Shown in pieces: positions 34,973-42,245 of a stretch of 64,000 nt of DNA. Position numbers and translations under genes: made by a program. This stretch comes from Streptomyces sp. V3I7 (lineage in GTDB: Bacteria > Actinomycetota > Actinomycetes > Streptomycetales > Streptomycetaceae): NCBI RefSeq assembly GCF_030817495.1, contig NZ_JAUSZK010000001.1, forward strand, positions 6,038,001-6,102,000, written 5' to 3'. The notes under the pieces were generated by a model. That model was not told the origin of the DNA and did no database searches. It saw only the letters and a program-made list of their open reading frames with translations. Numbering within the stretch: the stretch's first letter is position 1; the number at the start of each line of letters is the position of its first letter.

Positions 34973-34997
34973 TTACCGTGGTCGTACCGTGTCAAAC
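34973..34997 (-). promoter_or_regulatory. Sigma-B-like promoter for the RsbW-like gene
   Basis: Minus strand: GTTT, 15-bp spacer, CGGTAA. The element lies between the anti-sigma-type gene and the divergent sigma factor gene, suggesting feedback control. Confidence 0.45.
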
Positions 34998-35092
34998 CAC
35001 CCTGAAGCGGGAATATGACCCGTGGATGCTTGACCGACGGACCCACCGCGTCCGGCGCGGTGCCGGCCCACCGCCTCCGTCGAAGGGGCCCT

Positions 35093-36007
35093 ATGCCCAA
35101 CCCTGAGAAGACCCTCACTGCCGGCCATGACACGGGCGCCGCCCTGCGTCACGAGGCCCTCGCCGGGCTGCCCGAGATCGCGCGGCCCGCCGAGGTCTCC
35201 ACGGCCGACGCCCGGTCCCTGTCCACGGCGCTCTTCGCCCGCCTGCGGGAACTGGAGGAGGGCACGCCGGAGCACGCCTACGTGCGCAACACCCTGGTCG
35301 AGCTGAACCTCAGCCTGGTCAAGTTCGCCGCCCGGCGTTTCAAGGACCAGGGCGAGCCGCCGGAGGACACCGTCCAGGTCGGCACGATCGGGCTCATCAA
35401 GGCGATCAACCGCTTCGACCCCGACCGTGGGATCGAGTTCTCGGCCTTCGCCCTGCCGACGATCGTCGGCGAGATGAAGCGGTTCTTCCGGGACGCCACC
35501 TGGGCCGTCAGGGTGCCGCGCCGGCTCCAGGAACTGCGGATCGAGATCGCCAAGGCCGCCGACGGACTGGAGCAGCGCCTCGGCCGCCGGCCCAGCCGCG
35601 GCGAGCTCGCCGCCCAGCTGAACGTCACCGAGGAGTGCGTGGCCGAGGGCGAACGCGCCGCCAACGGCTACGTCTCCCGCTCCCTGGACATGCCGGTCGA
35701 GGACGACGACCCCGACTCGCTGCCGCTCGCGGCGCGCTGCGTGGCGACGGTGGAGGCGTCGTACGAACTCGTCGAGGACTTCGAGTCGTTGAAGCCGCTG
35801 ATCGCCGCACTGGACGAGCGGGACCGGCTCATCCTGGCGCTGCGCTTCGGCGAGGAGCTCACCCAGACAGAGATCGGCGAACGGCTCGGGCTGTCGCAGA
35901 TGCACATCTCGCGCCTGCTGAAGCGGATCCTGGGCGAACTCAGAGCGGGTTTGCTCGACGACGGTCCGCCGCCGTCCGAAGAGGGTCCGGCCCCGGCGGG
36001 CGCGTGA
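35093..36007 (+). CDS. SigB/SigF/SigG-family RNA polymerase sigma factor (second copy)
   Basis: Stress or developmental sigma factor of 304 residues. Region 2 includes DTVQVGTIGLIKAINRFDPD and FSAFALPTIVGEMKRFFRDA; region 3 has RRPSRGELAAQLNVTEE; region 4 has TQTEIGERLGLSQMHISRLL. The N-terminus is longer than the first copy by ~40 residues. ATG 35093 follows GAAGGGG. It is flanked on both sides by RsbW-like genes on the opposite strand, and its last 68 bp overlap the 3' end of the downstream one. Confidence 0.93.
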   Translation: MPNPEKTLTAGHDTGAALRHEALAGLPEIARPAEVSTADARSLSTALFARLRELEEGTPEHAYVRNTLVELNLSLVKFAARRFKDQGEPPEDTVQVGTIGLIKAINRFDPDRGIEFSAFALPTIVGEMKRFFRDATWAVRVPRRLQELRIEIAKAADGLEQRLGRRPSRGELAAQLNVTEECVAEGERAANGYVSRSLDMPVEDDDPDSLPLAARCVATVEASYELVEDFESLKPLIAALDERDRLILALRFGEELTQTEIGERLGLSQMHISRLLKRILGELRAGLLDDGPPPSEEGPAPAGA

Positions 36008-36428
36008 TCTCCAGCCAGACGACCTTTCCGGGGGTGCCGTCCGGCTTGGCCTCGGACCCCCACGCGCCGGCCAGCCGGTCGAGCACCATCAGGCCGTGAC
36101 CGCCGGGCAGCGCGGGGGAGCGGCGCGGCTGGGCATGCGGATGCTCGGGACTGGTGTCGGACACCTCGACGCGCAGCAGCGCGTCGGCGTACCGCAGGAC
36201 CAGTTCCTCGGGGCCTCCGGCGTGCAGACAGGCGTTGGTGACCACCTCGGACACCAGCAGCAGTACGTCCTCCACGCGCTCGCGTCCCTCGGGAGTGGCA
36301 GCCGCTGGGAGCCAGCCCCAGTCCGCCAGCGCCGTCGCGGTGAAGTCCCGGCAGCGCGTCACCGGTCCGCTGATGCCGCGCAGAACGAGCCGCCTGACCT
36401 GCTCGCGGTCGGCGCCCTTCGTCGTCAT
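35940..36428 (-). CDS. RsbW-like ATP-binding protein (second copy)
   Basis: GHKL-fold anti-sigma-type kinase of 162 residues. N-box LLLVSEVVTNACLHAGG, G1 LLRVEVSDTSP, G2 GHGLMVLDRLAGAWG. ATG 36428 has GGCGGAGG 4-5 nt upstream. It follows the STAS antagonist gene by 31 bp on the same strand, so antagonist and kinase are probably one operon. Its end overlaps the convergent sigma gene. Confidence 0.87.
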   Translation of the reverse strand: MTTKGADREQVRRLVLRGISGPVTRCRDFTATALADWGWLPAAATPEGRERVEDVLLLVSEVVTNACLHAGGPEELVLRYADALLRVEVSDTSPEHPHAQPRRSPALPGGHGLMVLDRLAGAWGSEAKPDGTPGKVVWLEITRPPGPDPLRTAADRRRANPL

Positions 36429-36459
36429 GATGCCTCCGCCGGCTCCGGTCACCCGCGTG

Positions 36460-36939
36460 TCACGCATGCGCGTGCTCGTCCGTGAGCGCCGTCTCGACGT
36501 CCCTGTAGACCCGGAAGACCCGATCGGCGCCGGTGATCTCGAACATGCGGTCCACCGGTGGGCGCAGCCCGGCGAGGTCCAGGTGCCCGCCGCGGTCCAG
36601 CATCCGCAGCCGGGCCTTGAGCAGGACGTTCAGTCCGGTCGAGTCGCAGAACCGCAGTCCGGAGCAGTCGGCGACGACCCGTACCGCGTCTTTGACCCCC
36701 TCGCGCAGGGCATCCTTCAGGGGGTCCGCCGAGTCGTGGTCCACCTCTCCGGTGAGCGTCACCACGACCGTGTCCCTCCGGGCCTGGGGCCGCACCTCCA
36801 CGACGAGCCGCTCCTGCCGGGCCGGGCCCGTCGCCTCATGCCCCGTCGCCTGCTCTTCAGCGTCCACGGAAAGTGCACCTCTTCCCCGCACCCGAGAGCC
36901 CCCGTGCTGAAAACGCGTCGATATGAGACGTATGCCCAT
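36460..36939 (-). CDS. STAS-domain anti-sigma factor antagonist
   Basis: RsbV/SpoIIAA-like antagonist, released by dephosphorylation to free a sigma factor from its kinase. The phospho-acceptor serine is in the conserved CSGLRFCDSTGLNVLLKAR. Two starts are possible: ATG 36939 (159 residues, GGGGAG 6 nt upstream) and GTG 36867 (135 residues, GAAGAGG 10 nt upstream). A GTTT/GGGTGC element lies between them, which would favour the shorter form. A PP2C phosphatase suited to act on it is encoded at 45745. Confidence 0.87.
   Translation of the reverse strand: MGIRLISTRFQHGGSRVRGRGALSVDAEEQATGHEATGPARQERLVVEVRPQARRDTVVVTLTGEVDHDSADPLKDALREGVKDAVRVVADCSGLRFCDSTGLNVLLKARLRMLDRGGHLDLAGLRPPVDRMFEITGADRVFRVYRDVETALTDEHAHA
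36888..36914 (-). promoter_or_regulatory. Possible sigma-B-like promoter inside the STAS gene leader
   Basis: Minus strand: GTTT, 17-bp gap, GGGTGC. The spacing is one base beyond the usual 14-16, so confidence is low. If used, translation would begin at GTG 36867. Confidence 0.3.
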
Positions 36940-36950
36940 ATTGATCTCCC

Positions 36951-38051
36951 CTACCCCTTCCACGACATCAGACCGCGGCCGCGTGCCACCGCGCGGACCC
37001 CGAGGGCCGCGGCCGCCAACGCGCCTGCGGCCACCACGGGGTGCCGGGCGACCGCGGTGTACGGCGAGCGTCGGGCCGCCTCGGCATCGAAATCCCCGTG
37101 GGCACCGTGGTCGCGTCCTCCGGCGCCGTCCACGGGCTGCCACAGGTTGTACGGCGTCCCGGGCCGTGCGGGCGCGTCGGTCAGCTGGGACTCGTAGCCG
37201 GTCCGGGCCAGATACCGGTCCAGTACGGCGGGCGCGATCCGGTGCGCCAGGACGGAAGCCGTCGTCGAGAAGCCCACGAGGTACTCCCGGCGCCGCGGAC
37301 GCAGGGCCGCGTGCAGCACGGCGCGGGCCGCCACCTCGGGCTGGTAGACCGGCGCCACGGGCCGCGGCCGGCGCGGCAGCCGGGACAGCACCCAGGAGAA
37401 CTGCGGGGTGTTGACGGCCGGCATCTGGACGACGGTGACCGCCACCCGGCTGCGCTCGTGCAGCAGTTCCTGGCGGACGGAGGCGGTGAAGCCGTTGAGG
37501 GCGTGCTTGGCCCCGCAGTACGCCGCCTGGAGCGGCACGGACACCTCGCCGAGCGCCGAGCCGACCTGGACGACCGTCCCGCAGTCCCGCGGCACCATGC
37601 GCTTCAGCGCGGCGCGGGTGCCGTTGACGAACCCGAGGTACGTCACGGAGGTGACCCGCGCGAACTCGTCGGGCGTGACGTCGAGGAACGGGGCGAAGAC
37701 CGAGGTGAACGCCACGTTCACCCACACGTCGACCGGCCCCAGTTCGCGCTCCACCCGGTCCGCGGCCTCCTCCACCCGCTCGGGGACGGCCATGTCCACG
37801 GGCACGACGAGCGCGCGGCCGCCCGCGCCCTCGACCTCCGCGGCCGCCGCCTCCAGACCGGTCGTCCCCCGCGCCAGCAGCGCCACCCGCGCCCCGCGCT
37901 CCCCGAAGGCCCGCGCCACGGCCCGCCCCACGCCGGCACTCGCACCCGTGACGACCACGGTCCGGCCGGCGAACGGCGACCCGGTGACGCGCCGCGCGCT
38001 CAGCGGCAGCCGTCCTTCCAGGCAGGAGACGACATCAGATGTCCTGGTCAT
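36951..38051 (-). CDS. Short-chain dehydrogenase/reductase with C-terminal extension
   Basis: Classical SDR core with VVVTGASAGVGRAVARAFG (cofactor motif, about residues 30-50), VWVNVAF, Ser in VGSALGE and the active-site YCGAK. The protein has 366 residues, ~100 more than a plain SDR; the tail ends in a hydrophobic stretch (VVAAGALAAAALGVRAV) that may anchor it to the membrane. ATG 38051 is chosen because GGAGG is 6 nt upstream; an ATG two codons earlier is too close to it. Substrate unknown. Confidence 0.88.
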   Translation of the reverse strand: MTRTSDVVSCLEGRLPLSARRVTGSPFAGRTVVVTGASAGVGRAVARAFGERGARVALLARGTTGLEAAAAEVEGAGGRALVVPVDMAVPERVEEAADRVERELGPVDVWVNVAFTSVFAPFLDVTPDEFARVTSVTYLGFVNGTRAALKRMVPRDCGTVVQVGSALGEVSVPLQAAYCGAKHALNGFTASVRQELLHERSRVAVTVVQMPAVNTPQFSWVLSRLPRRPRPVAPVYQPEVAARAVLHAALRPRRREYLVGFSTTASVLAHRIAPAVLDRYLARTGYESQLTDAPARPGTPYNLWQPVDGAGGRDHGAHGDFDAEAARRSPYTAVARHPVVAAGALAAAALGVRAVARGRGLMSWKG

Positions 38052-38124
38052 GGTCATCCTCCTCGTCCTTGCGCGGTTGCCCCCTCGCGCCGCGAACATG
38101 CGCCCCGCGCCCGTACCGGGGCCC

Positions 38125-38149
38125 GCATGCCGGGACCGGAACCGGGCAC
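38125..38149 (+). promoter_or_regulatory. Sigma-B-like promoter for the CDGSH/haem-oxygenase-like pair
   Basis: GCAT, 15-bp spacer, GGGCAC, 40 bp before the CDGSH start. The -10 has C for T at its fourth base. Confidence 0.4.
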
Positions 38150-38188
38150 TCGCGCGGTGACGCCGTCGACACGAGGGGAGCACACGGC

Positions 38189-38458
38189 ATGCGTACCTCG
38201 GGCGAGAGGCCCTTGGGCGGGCGCGGATCACCGCCGTCGGGCGAAGTCCCGCGCGTCACGCCGGTGCCGGGCGGCCCGGTGCTGATCGAGGGACCCGTGG
38301 AGATCGTGCTGCCCGACGGGACGCTGCTGCGCTGCGAGCGCCCCGTCGTCGCCCTGTGCACCTGCCGCCGTACCCGCAGGCCGCCCTTCTGCGACACCAG
38401 CCATCGCGGGGGACGCTCCTCGTGCCGGCGCGATCACGGGACGGAGGGCCGGTCATGA
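38189..38458 (+). CDS. CDGSH iron-sulfur domain protein
   Basis: Small 2Fe-2S protein of 89 residues. The cluster motif CTCRRTRRPPFCDTSH fits CxCx2(S/T)x3PxCDx2H exactly, giving the three-Cys-one-His ligation. Preceding strands (PVLIEGPVEIVLPDG) resemble the usual single-domain bacterial CDGSH protein. ATG 38189 has GAGGGGAG 8 nt upstream. Its stop overlaps the next gene's start by 4 nt, so it is translationally coupled to a haem-oxygenase-like protein, possibly as its electron donor. Confidence 0.9.
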   Translation: MRTSGERPLGGRGSPPSGEVPRVTPVPGGPVLIEGPVEIVLPDGTLLRCERPVVALCTCRRTRRPPFCDTSHRGGRSSCRRDHGTEGRS

Positions 38459-39510
38459 CACCGCACGCGCAGGCCGTCGCCGAGCGGCGCCCGCGGGAGC
38501 CGGAAACGCCCCCGCCACGCGGCGAGTTGTCCTCCGCGATCACGGCCTACCTGCACGGTGCCGCGCACACGCTCCCCGGCCGACGGACCGCCGCCCGGGC
38601 CGATCCTCTCGGCGAGGACGTGCAACTCGCGCTGCACCTCTGCTACGAACTCCACTACCGGGGCTTCGCCGGCGTACCGGACACCATGGAATGGGACCCC
38701 GGACTGCTGCGCCTGCGGGCGGAGCTGGAGGCGCGGTTCGAGGACACGCTGCGCGAGCGCCGCGGGCGGGCACGCGGCGTGGACGAGGCGTTCGAGGCGC
38801 TGCTCGCCGAACCGCCGGACGGGGACGGCACCGGGATCTCCCACTTCCTGTTCCGCCGCGGGGAGTTGTCGCACCTGCGCGAACACTCGGTCCTGCGGTC
38901 GGTCTACCAGCTCCGCGAGGCCGACCCCCATCTGTGGGTGGTCCCGCGGCTGGTCGGCCGGGCCAAGGCGGCGATGATGTCGGTGGAGTACGACGAGTTC
39001 GGCTGCGGCCGCGCCGAACGCGTCCACGCGCGCCTCTTCGCCGACCACATGCGCGACCTCGGCCTCGACCCGGCCTACGGCCACCACCTTCCCGCGGTCG
39101 GCGCCCCGGCCCTCGCCGCCGTCAACCTGATGTCGCTGCTCGGCCTGCACCGGCTGCGCCGGGGCGCCCTGGTCGGGCACTTCGCGACCCTGGAGGTCGT
39201 CTCCTCGCCCGCCTCCCGCCGGCTCGTGGCGGCACTGCGCCGACTCGGCGCCGGAGAGGCCGCGGTGCGCTTCTACGACGAACACGTCGAGGCGGACGCC
39301 GTGCACGAACAGGTCGTACGGCGTGAGGTCGTCGGCGGACTCCTCGCGGACGAACCCGGCCTGGCGGACGACGTCGTGTTCGGGATCGAGGCGACCATGC
39401 TCCTGGAGGACCTGCTCGCCGCGCAGGCGACCGGAGCCTGGGAGGCGGGCCGGACCGCGCTGCGCGTACCGCTCGACGCGCTCGGTGAGGTCACCGCGGC
39501 GGCGAGGTGA
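38455..39510 (+). CDS. Haem-oxygenase-like iron-containing redox enzyme family protein
   Basis: A 351-residue, mostly helical protein of the haem-oxygenase-like diiron oxidase/oxygenase group. CYELHYRGF at residues ~62-70 and later acidic/His helices (VEYDEFGCGRAERVH, RFYDEHVEADAVHE, FGIEATMLLED) look like the metal-binding helices of this fold. The reaction is unknown. The start overlaps the CDGSH stop by 4 nt; this tight coupling suggests one system. The end overlaps the convergent isochorismatase-like gene by 20 bp. Confidence 0.78.
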   Translation: MTPHAQAVAERRPREPETPPPRGELSSAITAYLHGAAHTLPGRRTAARADPLGEDVQLALHLCYELHYRGFAGVPDTMEWDPGLLRLRAELEARFEDTLRERRGRARGVDEAFEALLAEPPDGDGTGISHFLFRRGELSHLREHSVLRSVYQLREADPHLWVVPRLVGRAKAAMMSVEYDEFGCGRAERVHARLFADHMRDLGLDPAYGHHLPAVGAPALAAVNLMSLLGLHRLRRGALVGHFATLEVVSSPASRRLVAALRRLGAGEAAVRFYDEHVEADAVHEQVVRREVVGGLLADEPGLADDVVFGIEATMLLEDLLAAQATGAWEAGRTALRVPLDALGEVTAAAR

Positions 39511-40084
39511 AGTCGACCTCCTTCGCCGTGACGATCCGAGCGCTCATGTTGCGCTCCATCATTTCGAGCGCCGCCCTCTCCAGATGGGGGTGGATGGAGG
39601 CGACGCCGTCCCTCGGCACGATGACGTCGAAGTGGCGGATGTGCGCGTCCAGCGCCGAGTACAGGACGCACTGTTCGGTGACCTGACCGCACAGCACCAT
39701 GGCCCGGACGCCCAGCTGCCAGAGCAGGTAGGACATGGGCGTCTCGTAGAAGATGGAATGGCGAGCCTTCAGCACGAACAGCGAGTCCTCGTCGGGCCTG
39801 ATCGGCTCGATCAGGTCGGCGTGCGGCCCGGCCAGCGCCGTCTCGACGAGCTCCCCGTGGTGGGAGCGCCACAGCCCCAGGTTGTCGTTCGCGTAGACCA
39901 CCGGCACCTCCGCGGCGCGGGCGCGGCCGATCAGGTCCGCGACGACGGGCACGACCCGTGCGGCGGAGACGACGAGCGACTCGGCGTCCTCGTGGTCGTA
40001 CCGGTTGATCATGTCGATCACGACGAGCGCCTTACCCGTCCGCCTGCCGGGGCCGTGTCCGGTTCCTCCGGGGTCGCTCACCAT
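39491..40084 (-). CDS. Isochorismatase-family cysteine hydrolase
   Basis: Alpha/beta hydrolase of 197 residues with the expected triad: Asp24 (LVVIDMIN), Lys106 (VLKARHS) and Cys139 (CGQVTEQCVLYSALD). It probably cleaves an amide (nicotinamidase or N-carbamoyl type); the substrate is not evident. It begins 6 bp after the stop of the F420-dependent oxidoreductase, so the two are likely co-transcribed. The ribosome site is weak. Confidence 0.9.
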   Translation of the reverse strand: MVSDPGGTGHGPGRRTGKALVVIDMINRYDHEDAESLVVSAARVVPVVADLIGRARAAEVPVVYANDNLGLWRSHHGELVETALAGPHADLIEPIRPDEDSLFVLKARHSIFYETPMSYLLWQLGVRAMVLCGQVTEQCVLYSALDAHIRHFDVIVPRDGVASIHPHLERAALEMMERNMSARIVTAKEVDFTSPPR

Positions 40085-40090
40085 GTGCCG

Positions 40091-41047
40091 TCAACCGCGC
40101 AGCAGCGGCAGGACCTTGGTGCGGTAGAAGTCGAAGAAGCCCTGCTGGTCCTTGCCGATCTGGTTGACGTACACGGCGTCGAACCCGGCGTCCACGAAGG
40201 CCGCGAGGGCCTCGGCGTGCGCCTCGGGCTCGTCGCCGCACGGCACGGCCGCCGCCACCTGGTCCTCCGTGACCAGCTCCGAGGCCTGCTCGAAGTGGGC
40301 GGGCGTCGGCAGGACCTGCGGGAGTTCGCCGGGGAGCTGCTCGTTGGGCCACAGACGGTGCACGGTGCGCACGGCCTCGTCCCGGTCGGCGCTCCAGCAG
40401 ACCTTGAGGCCGCCGGCGACCGGCTTGGTGCCGCCGCCCGCGCGCCGGAACCGCTCGACCATGTCGGCGTCCGGCGACATCGTGATCAGCCCGTCGCCGA
40501 TACGCGCGGCCGACTCGACGGCCTGCGGGCCGAAGGCGGAGACGTCGACCGGGACGGGTTCGTCGGGCACCGTGTACAGGCGGGCGTTCTCGACCGTGTA
40601 GTGCTTGCCGCGATGGCTGGTCTGCTCCCCGGTGAGCAGCTTCCGGATGATCTGGACGGCCTCCTCCAGCATCTCCAGGCGTACCGAGGTCTCCGGCCAC
40701 GCGTCGCCGAGGATGTGCTCGTTGAGCGCCTCGCCCGTCCCCACGCCCAGCCGGAACCGGCCGTCCAGCTGGACGGCACTGGTGGCGGCCGCCTGGGCGA
40801 CGACGGCGGGATGGGTTCGCACCGTCGGGCAGGTCACGGCCGTCTCCACCGGCAGCGAGACGGCCTGGGACAGCGCGCCGATCACCGACCACACGAAGGG
40901 GCTCTGGCCCTGCTGGTCGTTCCACGGGTGAAAGTGATCAGAGATCCACAGGCGGTCGAAACCGGCCTGCTCGGCCATGCGGGCCTGTTCGACGAGCTCG
41001 GCCGGTCCGTGCTCCTCGCTCGACAGAAAGTATCCGAAGCTGGCCAT
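40091..41047 (-). CDS. F420-dependent LLM-class oxidoreductase (G6PDH-like subgroup)
   Basis: Luciferase-like TIM-barrel enzyme of 318 residues using coenzyme F420. The N-terminus MASFGYFLSSEEHGPAELVE, WISDHFHPWNDQQGQSPFVW, and RLGVGTGEALNEHILGD match the actinobacterial TIGR03557 subgroup related to F420-dependent glucose-6-phosphate dehydrogenase. ATG 41047 has AGGAGG 7 nt upstream. A GGGTAC element (41098-41103, minus) lies 51 bp upstream. Substrate not evident. Confidence 0.9.
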   Translation of the reverse strand: MASFGYFLSSEEHGPAELVEQARMAEQAGFDRLWISDHFHPWNDQQGQSPFVWSVIGALSQAVSLPVETAVTCPTVRTHPAVVAQAAATSAVQLDGRFRLGVGTGEALNEHILGDAWPETSVRLEMLEEAVQIIRKLLTGEQTSHRGKHYTVENARLYTVPDEPVPVDVSAFGPQAVESAARIGDGLITMSPDADMVERFRRAGGGTKPVAGGLKVCWSADRDEAVRTVHRLWPNEQLPGELPQVLPTPAHFEQASELVTEDQVAAAVPCGDEPEAHAEALAAFVDAGFDAVYVNQIGKDQQGFFDFYRTKVLPLLRG

Positions 41048-41097
41048 GGGGTTTCCTCCTGGTCGCGTGTGCTTCCGGCGCGGTGTTCTGCCGCCGA

Positions 41098-41121
41098 GTA
41101 CCCGGCGGGGCCCAGGTTTGC
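41098..41121 (-). promoter_or_regulatory. Possible sigma-B-like promoter for the LLM gene
   Basis: Minus strand: GCAA, 14-bp spacer, GGGTAC. The fourth -35 base is A, so only the -10 is a good match. Confidence 0.35.
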
Positions 41122-41125
41122 CCGC

Positions 41126-41149
41126 GGTGAGTCGCCCGGCCTTGGGTAC
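41126..41149 (+). promoter_or_regulatory. Possible sigma-B-like promoter for the CBS-PfpI-catalase operon
   Basis: GGGTACCCGG at 41144-41153 with GGTGAG 12 bp upstream. The -10 is perfect; the -35 is poor. It lies 53 bp before the CBS gene. Confidence 0.4.
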
Positions 41150-41201
41150 CCGGCAGGGGAGCGCGATGACAGCGCCTTACCCGTGTGTGGAAGGGGTCGA
41201 C

Positions 41202-41630
41202 ATGACCAAGAACGTGCGCGACATCATGACCGGCGCGCCGACGGCCGTGGACGCCGGCGAGTCTGTGGCCTCGGTGGCCCGCACGATGCGCGACCAGAAC
41301 ATCGGCGTCGTCCTGGTGATGGACGAGGACGACGCGCTGGGACTGGTCAGCGACCGGGATCTGGCGGGTGCCGTCGCCGACGGTGCGGACCCGGGACTGA
41401 TGACCGTGGCCCAGCTGGTCCGGGGCGATCTGCTCACCGTCGAGGCGGACGACGACGTCACGCACGCCGCCGGCACGATGCGTGAGCACGAGACCCGGCA
41501 GGTCGCGGTGGTCGAGAACGGCGAGCTGGTGGGCCTGCTCTTCCTCGACGATCCGGCCGTCCAGGGGCAGATCGGCAGCATCACGACGTCGACGCCGGAC
41601 CCGCACGGAAGCCCCGGCCCCCGCCCCTGA
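41202..41630 (+). CDS. Tandem CBS-domain protein
   Basis: A 142-residue protein formed by two CBS motifs (VRDIMTGAPTAVDAGESVAS and LVRGDLLTVEADDDVTHAAG), with GLVSDRDL typical of the first. CBS pairs sense adenosyl nucleotides and usually regulate partners; here there is no fused effector. ATG 41202 follows GGAAGGGG by 5 nt. It heads a run with a PfpI-like gene and a catalase; a very similar CBS protein closes that run at 44378. Confidence 0.9.
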   Translation: MTKNVRDIMTGAPTAVDAGESVASVARTMRDQNIGVVLVMDEDDALGLVSDRDLAGAVADGADPGLMTVAQLVRGDLLTVEADDDVTHAAGTMREHETRQVAVVENGELVGLLFLDDPAVQGQIGSITTSTPDPHGSPGPRP

Positions 41631-41696
41631 CCGCGCGGGACCGTGCTCACGACACCGAACCGTACGCACGACACCGGAGAGGAGAGTCGAGCGATC

Positions 41697-42245
41697 ATGC
41701 GCATCGCCTTTCTGACCGCGCCCGAGGGCGTCGAACAGGTGGAACTCACCGAGCCCTGGCAGGCGGCCGTGAAGGCCGGGCACGAACCCGTCCTGGTGTC
41801 GACGAAGTCCGGCGAGGTGCAGGGCTTCGACCACCTCGACAAGGCGGACACCTTCCCGGTGGACGAGGTCGTCGGCGACACGTCCGCCGAATCCTTCGAC
41901 GGCCTGGTGCTGCCGGGCGGTGTCGCCAATCCGGACTTCCTGCGGATGGACGACGAGGCCGTCGCCTTCGTCAAGGAGTTCTTCGAGCGGGGGCGCCCGG
42001 TGGCCGCGATCTGCCACGCGCCGTGGACGCTCGTCGAGGCGGACGTGGTGCGCGGCCGTGAGCTGACCTCGTGGCCGAGTCTGCGGACCGACATCCGCAA
42101 CGCGGGCGGCACCTGGGTCGACGAGCAGGTCAAGGTCTGCGACCACGGAACCAACAAGCTGGTCACCAGCCGCAAGCCGGACGACCTGAAGGCGTTCTGC
42201 GAAACGTATCTCGACGTGTTCCAGGAGGAGGCGGCAGGCCGATGA
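41697..42245 (+). CDS. DJ-1/PfpI family protein (YhbO-like)
   Basis: Class I glutamine-amidotransferase-like stress protein of 182 residues. The nucleophile elbow is AAICHAPW (Cys106-His107), preceded by GLVLPGG, as in YhbO/PfpI-type deglycase/protease relatives. ATG 41697 has GAGGAGAG ~10 nt upstream. The stop overlaps the catalase start by 4 nt. Together with the catalase this suggests oxidative or carbonyl stress defence. Confidence 0.9.
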   Translation: MRIAFLTAPEGVEQVELTEPWQAAVKAGHEPVLVSTKSGEVQGFDHLDKADTFPVDEVVGDTSAESFDGLVLPGGVANPDFLRMDDEAVAFVKEFFERGRPVAAICHAPWTLVEADVVRGRELTSWPSLRTDIRNAGGTWVDEQVKVCDHGTNKLVTSRKPDDLKAFCETYLDVFQEEAAGR

